A stretch of DNA of 31,771 nt from JBGTIS01 sp041745535 (lineage in GTDB: Bacteria; Bacteroidota; Bacteroidia; Cytophagales; Cyclobacteriaceae), in contig JBGTIS010000087.1 of NCBI GenBank assembly GCA_041745535.1, positions 1 to 31,771 on the forward strand. Direction: 5' to 3'. Under the pieces are notes generated by a model. The model was not told the DNA's origin, ran no database searches, and saw nothing but the letters and a program-made list of their open reading frames with translations. Both the position numbers and the translations under genes were made by a program. Of this stretch, positions 24,544-31,771 are shown piece after piece. Within the stretch, counting starts at the first letter, position 1. Every line of letters begins with the position of its first letter.

Positions 24544-25644
24544 ATGAACGCTACCGTTAAATTCATCACCCCAGATCAATCTGTTTTTTTTCCTACTTTA
24601 AGAAAAAGGGTAAACCAGTATTTTTCTGAGAATAATATAACCAGGTTTGGCAACCGGGAAATGGTAATCAAAACAATTACCCTGTTAAGTGTTTACCTAT
24701 TACCCTATCTGTTTATTTTAACCTTACCGGTAAATCCCTGGTTTTTATTGCCTTTCGCCCTGCTGATGGGCATAAGCAAGGCGGGCATAGGCATGTCAGT
24801 AATGCACGACGCGCTCCATGGCTCTTATTCTAAAAAACCGCCTGTAAATAAATGGTTAGGGTACTCAATTTATTTGCTGGGTGCCAATGCGGTAGTATGG
24901 AAGGTACACCACAATGTGTTCCATCATACTTATACCAACATTCACGGTATGGATGAAGATATTGATAACAAAGCGATTATTCGTTTGTCGTACCAGGCAC
25001 CGCTTAAATGGATACACCGTTACCAGCATATTTATGCTTTTTTGCTGTATGGATTTTTAACCATGCTCCTTTTCTTTTCAGACTTTGTAAAACTGATAAA
25101 TTTTCATCACATGGGCGCGGTGAAGGAAAAACCCTATAAACCCAGAGCTGAGTATGTAAAACTGGTAGGGTTAAAATTACTCTACCTATTCTTTATCATT
25201 GCCCTTCCGCTTATAATTACGCCTCTTTTGTGGTGGCAGGTAAGCATTGGTCTTCTGGTAATGCACATCACGGCTGGCTATATTCTTAGCGTTATTTTTC
25301 AAATGGCACACATCGTGGAAGGAGCCGAACAACCTATGTTGAATAAAGAAGGGAATATAGAGAATTCATGGGCCATTCATCAGTTGCGAACCACCGCCAA
25401 CTTCTCACGAAACAGCCGTATATTAAACTGGTATATTGGTGGATTAAATTATCAGATTGAACACCATTTGTTCCCCAATATCTGCCATGTACATTACCGG
25501 AAGATATCTAACATCGTGCAAAAAACCGCCGAAGAGTTTCACCTGCCCTACAATGTGAAGCCTACTTTTATGAAGGCCTTATTATCGCATATCAGAATGC
25601 TGAAAACCCTGGGCAGGATCCGTAATAATCAGTTAACCACTTGA
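24544..25644 (+). CDS. Membrane fatty-acid desaturase, front-end (QIEHH) type
   Basis: A 366-residue membrane di-iron desaturase. Histidine clusters are HDALH at 88-92, HHNVFHH at 122-128 and QIEHH at 304-308; the Gln in place of the first His of the last cluster is typical of front-end and linoleoyl-CoA-type enzymes. Hydrophobic segments are at about 43-60, 63-80, 170-182, 208-225 and 230-250. There is no fused cytochrome b5 domain. It is likely to act on phospholipid acyl chains for membrane fluidity; the site of insertion is unknown. Conserved motif C lies upstream, and a lipoprotein gene starts 44 bases downstream. Confidence 0.9.
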   Translation: MNATVKFITPDQSVFFPTLRKRVNQYFSENNITRFGNREMVIKTITLLSVYLLPYLFILTLPVNPWFLLPFALLMGISKAGIGMSVMHDALHGSYSKKPPVNKWLGYSIYLLGANAVVWKVHHNVFHHTYTNIHGMDEDIDNKAIIRLSYQAPLKWIHRYQHIYAFLLYGFLTMLLFFSDFVKLINFHHMGAVKEKPYKPRAEYVKLVGLKLLYLFFIIALPLIITPLLWWQVSIGLLVMHITAGYILSVIFQMAHIVEGAEQPMLNKEGNIENSWAIHQLRTTANFSRNSRILNWYIGGLNYQIEHHLFPNICHVHYRKISNIVQKTAEEFHLPYNVKPTFMKALLSHIRMLKTLGRIRNNQLTT

Positions 25645-25688
25645 AAACAGGCAATTAAAATTTTTATATACTTAACTCAAAACATCAT

Positions 25689-26177
25689 ATGAAAACAAAT
25701 TACTTTTTGTTAAATAAACCCGCGGCTATTGCGTTGCTGTTCACTTTCGCCCTATGGGGCTGTAATAAAGGCATGAATAAATCAGATGTAGAGGATAAAG
25801 TAGAAGACGCTCAGGAAGCTACCCAGGAAGCCAAAGAAAAAACACAAGAGGCCATAGAAGCTAGGGAAGAGTTTACAGCTGACTATAAAGAAACCAAAGT
25901 TGCCGAACTGGAAGATCGAAGCAAAGTAATAGATGATCGCATCCGGGATCTTGAAAAAACAGCTAAAAAATCGGCTAACAATGCCGCCTCTTCCGACATT
26001 CAATCGGCTATAAGTGAGTTCCAGGAGGAGAAACAAGAAATTAATAAGAAGATTAAAGATGTAAAAGCTTTAGATACCCAGGATTGGAGCGATTCTTATA
26101 AGGAAATTGATGAAGGCATTACCAGAATTGAAGGTGAATTAGACAAAATTTCAGGAAGTCTTGAAGATAATAATTAA
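25689..26177 (+). CDS. Coiled-coil lipoprotein
   Basis: A 162-residue lipoprotein with signal KPAAIALLFTFALWGC (Cys25). The mature part is almost entirely charged heptads (KSDVEDKVEDAQEATQEAKE, ending EGELDKISGSLEDNN), a long helix or coiled coil. No enzyme motif is seen. It follows the desaturase by 44 bases with no terminator between, so the two may share a transcript. Confidence 0.82.
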   Translation: MKTNYFLLNKPAAIALLFTFALWGCNKGMNKSDVEDKVEDAQEATQEAKEKTQEAIEAREEFTADYKETKVAELEDRSKVIDDRIRDLEKTAKKSANNAASSDIQSAISEFQEEKQEINKKIKDVKALDTQDWSDSYKEIDEGITRIEGELDKISGSLEDNN

Positions 26178-26547
26178 ATCAAACGCATGGCACTTTATTA
26201 ATTTATTAATTTATACACCCTCTTGGCCCACATTAATAGCATAGCAATATAGGTGGCGCTAAGAGGGTAGAGGGTATTTGTAATATAGATAAAGAGCGTA
26301 TTGTTAATGTGTGGTAGTTAGCGCAGATCAATTCTATTAATGGTAAGGATATATACAATCTCAGCACCAAGCATTGTAAAATTTACTTATCCAATATTTT
26401 ATTTTTAATATTTAAGTAAGTTTTATAAGACTTGTAATAGAATTTTACTAGATTTATTATATAATAATCTGTGAATAATTAAAAAATATTCAAACAATAT
26501 GATTATTGTATGAGTTAAAGAATAAAGTGTAAATAGTAGACCCATTT
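26178..26547. other. AT-rich gap upstream of the sigma-like gene
   Basis: No gene is supported. ACCCTCTT near 26217 and AAGAGGGT near 26261 can pair over a long loop. The rest is A+T runs expected of a promoter region. The 35-bp motif is not present here. Confidence 0.4.
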
Positions 26548-26877
26548 ATGGACCAGGCTGAGCTGATCCGAAGACTTCAGAAACGAGATAAGAAAGCCCT
26601 CGCCAGCTTATACGATTGCTATGCTGCTTCCCTTAATGGAATGATCATACAAATTGTAGAAAGGAAGGATGTAGCGGATGAAATTTTACAGGAGGCATTT
26701 ATCAAAGTTTGGGATGAATCCGATACCTTTGATCCAGCAAAAAGCAATTGCTTCTCATGGATATTCGCTATTTGTTGCCAGTTGGCAGCAGATAAGATAG
26801 GCGAAGAGCAATATAAGCTCGCGAAAAACAAGTTAAAAAACCTGCTACATTTTAATAATCATTTACCCAATGGGTAA
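26548..26877 (+). CDS. Sigma-70 region-2-only protein (ECF-like), no region 4
   Basis: A 109-residue protein. Region 2 of ECF sigma factors is clear: LIRRLQKRDKKALASLYDCY, then ADEILQEAFIKVWDESDTFD and FSWIFAICCQLAADKI. ECF factors are usually 160-200 residues with a C-terminal region 4 that reads the -35 element. Here the frame stops soon after region 2, and a strong hairpin follows, so the short form seems to be the natural end. I see no region 4 in other frames downstream to 27020. It could be a minimal sigma, a partner for another factor, or a decayed one. Confidence 0.75.
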   Translation: MDQAELIRRLQKRDKKALASLYDCYAASLNGMIIQIVERKDVADEILQEAFIKVWDESDTFDPAKSNCFSWIFAICCQLAADKIGEEQYKLAKNKLKNLLHFNNHLPNG

Positions 26878-26885
26878 GTTGATAC

Positions 26886-26932
26886 AAATGGTGTGAATCC
26901 CAGTCAATACACTGGCTCCATTCACACCATTT
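26886..26932 (+). terminator. Long hairpin after the sigma-like gene
   Basis: AAATGGTGTGAAT and ATTCACACCATTT form a perfect outer stem, and CCAGT/ACTGG an inner one. Only a short T-rich run follows. It starts eight bases past the stop codon. Confidence 0.8.
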
Positions 26933-27022
26933 ATTATTCCCGAACTCAGGACGCCTCTTCCCTGTCCCCAATGGAACTGTAATCTCAAACTGTGTTCATA
27001 ATTATCTATTACACATCCCCGG

Positions 27023-27667
27023 TTATACCTTAGATGAAACAGGCATACCAAATGCTTCCAGCAATTGTGGGTTGTCTTTAAACGCGATGCAAGCCACACT
27101 TCGGAATTCCTGTACCCAGCCTTTTAATGCTTTAAAGGCTTTCTTTTTGTGCTGTGTACTGTCTTCGGCCAACCCTTTTTTCTGGAATCGGTCTTCTTTT
27201 AGTGCCAGCAGGGCTTGTACCGATGCTTTGGCCTGTACAATCACTTCCTGGGTAATGCCAAAGGGTAATAGCAGGGTCATGTGCGCCTCTATCTGGGTAT
27301 AGAAATGCGAGGCCTGCCGAGGCCATTCCCACCTTTTTTTGGAAATACCTTGAATTTTCAGCCTGTGTAACAATGCCGGGTCTTTGCGGAAAGCAATACG
27401 CGCTATATCTACATGCTCTTTGAATGCGACCCTTACTGCTTTCTGATTGGCATCAATCTGCTGGGCAATCACCCAACGGTCTTCATAATGGCTTGCTGTT
27501 ACATCCTGAAACAATTTGGCATTTTCCAGTAGCGCTTTGCCATCTTGTATGCGCTTGCCGGTAAACCCAAAAGCAGCCATTCGCTTCTGCATGTCGGGGT
27601 CTTTTTCTGTGTTAAAAATAGCAAGCCTCGCTCCCTCTGCTATTTGCGCGTCGGTTTGTAATTTCAT
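27023..27667 (-). CDS. Helical repeat protein of unknown function
   Basis: A 214-residue protein; ATG 27667 (MKLQTDAQIAEGARLAIF) is preferred to an upstream in-frame start at 27697. It is all-helical with a degenerate repeat of about 50 residues: MQKRMAAFGFTGKRIQDGKA, LLHRLKIQGISKKRW, LLLPFGITQEVIVQAKASVQ and LLEAFGM. Each unit has a leucine-rich helix, an FG or KI turn, then a charged helix; the phrases ARIAFRKDPALL and ACIAFKDNPQLL also correspond. No signal peptide or enzyme motif is seen. Confidence 0.7.
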   Translation of the reverse strand: MKLQTDAQIAEGARLAIFNTEKDPDMQKRMAAFGFTGKRIQDGKALLENAKLFQDVTASHYEDRWVIAQQIDANQKAVRVAFKEHVDIARIAFRKDPALLHRLKIQGISKKRWEWPRQASHFYTQIEAHMTLLLPFGITQEVIVQAKASVQALLALKEDRFQKKGLAEDSTQHKKKAFKALKGWVQEFRSVACIAFKDNPQLLEAFGMPVSSKV

Positions 27668-28104
27668 GTCAATATCTTTTTTAAGTTTATGTGGCAAAGT
27701 AAAAACAGAGATAATTATGTTGCCGCCGATAAGGATAAAGCATATTACCCGTGTATTATTTTGGGTAAATAGGCAAAATACCCGCTTTTCACCACGAAAA
27801 GGTGCCAGATTGTCGGAGCTACTACACCTATGCCACGAATTTCGTCTACAAACCTTACGGCTACATTACATTTGACGTGTGAAAGGTAGTGCAAACCTTA
27901 CGGCGACTACCCGCCGCAGGCAGTACATCGCATAGGCGCACGGGGTTTCGAGGCACATGACTGGTGCATTCGATAGGTAACCCTGACGTTCTGTCATGAT
28001 TTCACTTGGTAATCGCTATGAAACCTCAGGTACCTGACCATTTGCCTTCCGGTTTTGCCAGTAAAACCAGGGTACGGGCTATCATCGTACATGTCGTGCA
28101 GTAT
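27668..28104. other. Gap ahead of the repeat block
   Basis: No full gene. A short plus-strand frame ends YYTYATNFVYKPYGYITFDV at about 27875 and may be a gene remnant. At 28035-28085 another reads LPSGFASKTRVRAIIVH. Neither has a start or a family I can name. The base composition becomes GC-richer toward 28100. Confidence 0.35.
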
Positions 28105-28422
28105 CCCCGGATTTATTCTGGCAGCCATTGCTGCGGGGTACCATGCTTTCGTGCAGTGTCCCCGGATTTATTCCGGCCACCGCGGCGCGGGGCCCCATGC
28201 TTTCGTGCGGTACCTCTGAATCATGTTCCTGCACAAAAGTTGGGGGTGCCGGGACAGGCCCGGCAAGAGGTTAGTAAATTAATAAAAAGTGTCCCCGGAT
28301 TTATTCCGCCCTCCCCGGATTTATTCCGGCCACCGCGGCGCGGGGCCCCATGCTTTCGTGCAGTACCTCTGAATCATGTTCCTGCACAAAAGTTGGGGGT
28401 GCCGGGACAGGCCCGGCAAGAG
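28105..28422 (+). repeat. GC-rich palindromic repeat block, left of the GIY-YIG gene
   Basis: Four copies of a P unit (CCCCGGATTTATTC, at 28105, 28160, 28293 and 28313) and two of a 54-bp Q unit (28216-28269 and 28369-28422, identical to each other) follow the order P-P-Q-P-P-Q. P contains CCGGA-TTTAT-TCCGG; Q contains GCCGGG-ACAGG-CCCGGC. All can form hairpins in RNA or single-stranded DNA. The right-hand block at 28761 has the same order and the same total length of 318 bp. Confidence 0.9.
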
Positions 28423-28450
28423 ATTAATAAATAAATTAGTACCTTTAAGT

Positions 28451-28738
28451 ATGAGTAATTTTTATGTATATATCCTTTCCAATTCACACCATACGGTATT
28501 TTATACGGGTTTCACAGGTGATTTAGAAAGACGGATATATGAACATAAACACCAATTATTGCCCAGTTTCACCAAAAAATATAATTGCCATAAACTGCTG
28601 TATTATGAAGAACTTCCTGATGCGGAAAGCGCGTTGCACAGAGAAAAGCAGATCAAACGATACAAAAGAGACTGGAAGAAGAATCTGGTCAATAGTATCA
28701 ATCCGGAGTGGAGAGATTTGTATGAAGATTTTATATAG
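28451..28738 (+). CDS. GIY-YIG nuclease, YhbQ/UPF0213-like, single domain
   Basis: A 95-residue protein. ATG 28451 gives the normal start MSNFYVYILSN; upstream in-frame codons belong to the repeat. The GIY-YIG pair is represented by YVYIL (5-9) and YTGFT (18-22), Arg28 by LERRIYEHK, and the catalytic Glu65 by ALHREKQIK; the C-terminus ends EWRDLYEDFI. All key positions are kept, so it may be active in cutting or nicking DNA. The gene fills nearly all the space between two matched repeat blocks, which suggests the enzyme and the repeats move or are maintained together (inference). Confidence 0.9.
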   Translation: MSNFYVYILSNSHHTVFYTGFTGDLERRIYEHKHQLLPSFTKKYNCHKLLYYEELPDAESALHREKQIKRYKRDWKKNLVNSINPEWRDLYEDFI

Positions 28739-28760
28739 TATCTCCACTTTCGTGCAGTGT

Positions 28761-29078
28761 CCCCGGATTTATTCCGGCAGCCATTGCTGCGGGGCCCCAT
28801 GAATTTCGTGCAGTGTCCCCGGATTTATTCCGGCCACCGCGGCGCGGGGCCTCCCGCTTTTCGTGCAGTATCCCTGAATCATGTTGCCGCACAAGTGTAG
28901 GAGGTGCCGGGACAGGCCCGGCAAGAGGTTAGTAAGTTAATAGAAAGTATCCCCGGATTTATTCTCCCCGGATTTATTCTGGCAGCCATTGCTGCGGGGG
29001 CCTCCCGCATTTCGTGCAGTACCCCTGAATCATGTTGCCGCACAAATGTAGGAGGTGCCGGGACAGGCCCGGCAAGAG
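28761..29078 (+). repeat. GC-rich palindromic repeat block, right of the GIY-YIG gene
   Basis: Same P-P-Q-P-P-Q order as the left block: P at 28761, 28817, 28951 and 28966; Q at 28874-28927 and 29025-29078. Its two Q units differ from each other at one base, but both differ from the left-block Q units at several shared positions (TTGCCGCAC against TTCCTGCAC, GTAGGAGG against GTTGGGGG). So the units have been homogenised within each block. Confidence 0.9.
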
Positions 29079-29237
29079 GTGCGGAAATACAGTAAGGGGA
29101 AGTCATTTATTTATTTTAATGCCTCGCAATAAACTCTCATTTCAATGATAGATTATCCGTAATTTATCTTATCTTAAATATTCATTAATAATTAAGTACT
29201 TTTTAATCAAATAAAATTACCAACCAATATTCAATAT

Positions 29238-31771
29238 ATGCCCAATAATAAAAATCAACACATCATAGCCCTTGGCGCGTCGGCAGGCGGCATAGAAGCA
29301 ATTTATACATTTTTTGAGCATACTCCCCTGGACAAGGTTTCCTACGCCGTTATTCAGCATTTGTCGCCCGATTATAAAAGCAAAATGGCTGAACTGCTTG
29401 CTAAGCACAGTAAGCTGGAAATTCGCGAAGCGAAAAACAATATGCCGGTAGAAGAAAACAAGGTGTACCTGATATCGAATAAAGATTATATGACCATCAG
29501 GGAAGGGAAACTGCACCTGACAGACAAACAGGAAAAAGAGGCTCCTCACCTAACCATTAATACATTTTTCAATTCGCTGGCGGAAGAAAGAGGCGATAAA
29601 GCTATCGGCATCGTACTTTCGGGCACTGGCCGGGATGGAGGTTTAGGTATAGCAGCCATTAAAAAAGCCGGGGGCATGGTAATGGTGCAGGACCCGGCTA
29701 CCGCGAAATTTGATGCCATGCCGGTACATGCCATTTCCACAGGATTTGCCGATGCGGTACTTGCGCCGGAAGCCATGCCCGCGGCGATAAAAAACTATGT
29801 GAATAAAAAGCCCTGGAAGCCAGCTGTTGAGGTTATAGATGATGAAAATGTACTGTCCGACATTCTAAACCTGATTAACAAGCAACTGCCACATGATTTC
29901 TCTAATTACAAGCGCGCTACACTTTTAAGAAGAACGAAAAAAAGAATGGCGCATAAAAACTTCAGCAGAGCTGATCACTATTTAACCTTTCTTAAAGAGA
30001 ATCCCGATGAGTTATCATTACTTGTTCAGGACTTTTTTATTAATGTTACCGCTTTTTTCAGAGACCAGGAAGCCTTTAAATTAATAGAAACCGATATCAT
30101 TCCGGAAATAGTGGATAAGCATTTGCCGGATAACGTGGTAAAAATATGGGTGGCGGGCTGCGCCACCGGAGAAGAGGCGTATTCGCTGGCCATCCTTTTC
30201 ATAGAATATCTGGACAAAATCAACAAGCGCGTTGAAGTAAAAATATTCGCTACCGATATTGATCAGGATGCCCTTAACCAGGCCTCTAAAGGAATATATT
30301 CGCAAAACATCGCCCAGGATGTATCCGGGGAAAGACTGGAGCGGTTTTTTACCAATGAAGGCGATAGGTTCAAGATAAAACCCCAGATTCGTAAAATGCT
30401 CATTTTCGCGCGGCACGACCTGGTTAAAAATCCCCCGTATTGCAACCTCGACTTCATCAGTTGCCGCAATCTGCTGATCTACATGGATTCGGTGTTACAG
30501 AAAAAAGTATTCTCTATGCTGCACTTCGGCCTTAAAAAAGGTGGTTACTTGTTTTTAGGCACCAGCGAGAATGCCAGTGTAATGAATTCCTATTTTTTGG
30601 AAGTCAGTAAAAAATGGAAGGTTTATAAAAACACAGACGCTTCCCGTACTACGCCATTCCACCAATTCTCGCTGCCGGTAATCCAGGAGAGTAAGGCATC
30701 GAACTTACATATGAGTAACACGTTCGATGCCTCCTATAAAAAAGACACTGTGCTCCAGGAGGTGAATGATGCTGTGATGAGCGAATGCGGATTCGCGGGT
30801 GTAAGCATTGATGAAAACTACCACATTGTACAAGTGTTTGGCGATATCAGCAAGTACCTGCTTCGGAAAATGTTTACTTTTAATTTGAATGAGTTATTAC
30901 CCAAGCCGCTGGCTGTGGCTGTGGGAGCTGCCATCCCCAAGGCACTGAAACTCGGCAAAAAAGTGGTAATACAAGGAATAAAAACAGATACCGATGAAAG
31001 CAATCAGGATACATCGCGAACCTCTATCCAACTGGTTGTAAAACCTTTTACCTCCAGGAAAAAAGAGCGGCAATTGGTTCTGTTGCTATTCAGTGAAGAT
31101 ACCGATGAGGCACTGCCTGTAGAAGAGTATGAACAGTTCGATCAGCAGCTTCATACCCATGAATATGTGGCTGAGCTTGAAGAGGAACTCAAAGAAACGA
31201 AGGATAACCTGCAAACGGCACTCGATAAACTGGAAGCGCAGAACGAGAATACCCAATCTTTTAATGAGGAGATGCTCTCGGCCAATGAGGAGATGCAGAG
31301 CAGCAATGAGGAACTGGAATCGATTAATGAAGAACTGCAAACCATTAATCACGAATATCTGCAAAAAAACAAAGAACTGGCTGTGCTCAACGATGACCTG
31401 GACAATTACTTCCGAAGCAATGTAAATGGACAATTGTATATTGATCAGGATTTGTTGTTGAAAAAATTCTCGCCAGCCGCTGTGCAACACATCAATCTCA
31501 GGGAAAGCGATATAGGAAGACCCATCAATAATATTACCACCAACATTAAATTTGACGCGTTGGCTGAAGATCTTAAAAAAGTAATCCATGATGGAGAAAT
31601 TATTACCAGAACGGTACAATCTTCCACAGGAAAGTGGTACCAGATGACCACCATGCCCTATATGCGGCACTCCGAGCACAAGCAGGATGGCGTTATTATT
31701 ACATTTACTGATATAACCCATCTGAAAAAAGCACAGGAAGACCTGGACAATCACCTTAAACAATTAATGCG
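29238..31771 (+). CDS. CheB-CheR hybrid with coiled coil and PAS-like sensor, 3' end missing
   Basis: The open frame runs off the window after about 844 residues. Residues 1-190 are a CheB methylesterase domain with Ser15 (GASAGG), His41 (IQHLSPDY) and Asp133 (SGTGRDGG). Residues 210-470 are a CheR methyltransferase with the SAM motif VAGCATGEE (305-313) and DFISCRNLLIYM. A long coiled coil follows, with the signature EEMLSANEEMQSSNEELESI, then a PAS-like domain (LDNYFRSNVNGQLYIDQDLL) and DGVIITFTDITHLKKAQ. There is no receiver domain at the N-terminus. Such proteins are large signalling hybrids, often ending in a histidine kinase. No other chemotaxis gene is in the window. Confidence 0.9.
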   Translation, partial: MPNNKNQHIIALGASAGGIEAIYTFFEHTPLDKVSYAVIQHLSPDYKSKMAELLAKHSKLEIREAKNNMPVEENKVYLISNKDYMTIREGKLHLTDKQEKEAPHLTINTFFNSLAEERGDKAIGIVLSGTGRDGGLGIAAIKKAGGMVMVQDPATAKFDAMPVHAISTGFADAVLAPEAMPAAIKNYVNKKPWKPAVEVIDDENVLSDILNLINKQLPHDFSNYKRATLLRRTKKRMAHKNFSRADHYLTFLKENPDELSLLVQDFFINVTAFFRDQEAFKLIETDIIPEIVDKHLPDNVVKIWVAGCATGEEAYSLAILFIEYLDKINKRVEVKIFATDIDQDALNQASKGIYSQNIAQDVSGERLERFFTNEGDRFKIKPQIRKMLIFARHDLVKNPPYCNLDFISCRNLLIYMDSVLQKKVFSMLHFGLKKGGYLFLGTSENASVMNSYFLEVSKKWKVYKNTDASRTTPFHQFSLPVIQESKASNLHMSNTFDASYKKDTVLQEVNDAVMSECGFAGVSIDENYHIVQVFGDISKYLLRKMFTFNLNELLPKPLAVAVGAAIPKALKLGKKVVIQGIKTDTDESNQDTSRTSIQLVVKPFTSRKKERQLVLLLFSEDTDEALPVEEYEQFDQQLHTHEYVAELEEELKETKDNLQTALDKLEAQNENTQSFNEEMLSANEEMQSSNEELESINEELQTINHEYLQKNKELAVLNDDLDNYFRSNVNGQLYIDQDLLLKKFSPAAVQHINLRESDIGRPINNITTNIKFDALAEDLKKVIHDGEIITRTVQSSTGKWYQMTTMPYMRHSEHKQDGVIITFTDITHLKKAQEDLDNHLKQLM

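Noticed and set aside
27780..28000. A tRNA-like stretch (GGGTTTCGAGGCAC near 27938)
   Set aside because: No cloverleaf can be drawn: acceptor and anticodon arms are missing.
28006..28434. Open frame across the left repeat block as a Pro/Arg-rich protein
   Set aside because: It is a translation of the P and Q repeats; the same phrases recur because the DNA repeats. The true gene starts at 28451.
28105..29078. Regularly placed repeats as a CRISPR array
   Set aside because: Units are of two types with irregular gaps, the sequence between them is itself repeated, and no cas gene is present.
31129..31425. Arg/Met-rich open frame near the end
   Set aside because: It is an alternative frame of the coiled-coil region of the CheB-CheR hybrid.

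Overview
The window comes from a member of the Bacteroidota. The evidence is a SusC/SusD pair with a family GH127 glycosidase, several lipoproteins with short lipoboxes, AT-rich intergenic DNA, a CheB-CheR hybrid, and small stress proteins of types common in Cytophagales, Chitinophagales and Sphingobacteriales. Nothing in the window fixes the genus.

Layout. (1) 1-6516 is the end of a polysaccharide-utilisation operon read on +: SusC (5' end missing), SusD, a small lipoprotein and a GH127 beta-L-arabinofuranosidase. (2) 6540-8634 is a toxin-antitoxin graveyard on the minus strand: an intact DUF4160 / DUF2442-HTH pair sits between two diverged copies of a GH127 tail, terminator and higA 3' end, followed by a broken higBA pair. 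(3) 8810-14288 is housekeeping: a large secreted M14 peptidase (minus), then an aldehyde dehydrogenase, a small membrane protein and a lipoprotein (plus). (4) 14290-17830 is decayed DNA: a frameshifted secreted protein, the 3' end of an ISAzo13-like transposase, a dead IS701-like element with intact ends and target duplication, and the remnant of a membrane glycosyltransferase. (5) 17830-26877 is a stress and membrane-adaptation island: two different fatty-acid desaturases, a cold-shock protein, an AraC-type regulator, two cupin-like paralogues, lmo0937-, CsbD- and YtxH-type small proteins, a coiled-coil lipoprotein and a sigma-70 region-2-only protein. (6) 27023-29100 holds a helical protein and a GIY-YIG nuclease gene enclosed by two 318-bp blocks of GC-rich palindromic repeats. 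(7) 29238 to the end is a CheB-CheR sensor hybrid, cut at its 3' end.

The most notable finding is a 35-bp motif, TGTGAATNATGTAA-N16-TGTAAY, present five times between 19.2 and 24.4 kb with identical internal spacing. It lies ahead of small stress genes or a desaturase, or just beyond araC. It looks like the promoter or operator of an undescribed regulon. One occurrence is duplicated inside a roughly 200-bp inverted repeat whose two copies face outward from the csp-araC-cupin segment. The second is the GIY-YIG gene in its matched repeat blocks.

All family names rest on motifs recognised by eye; no database search was run.
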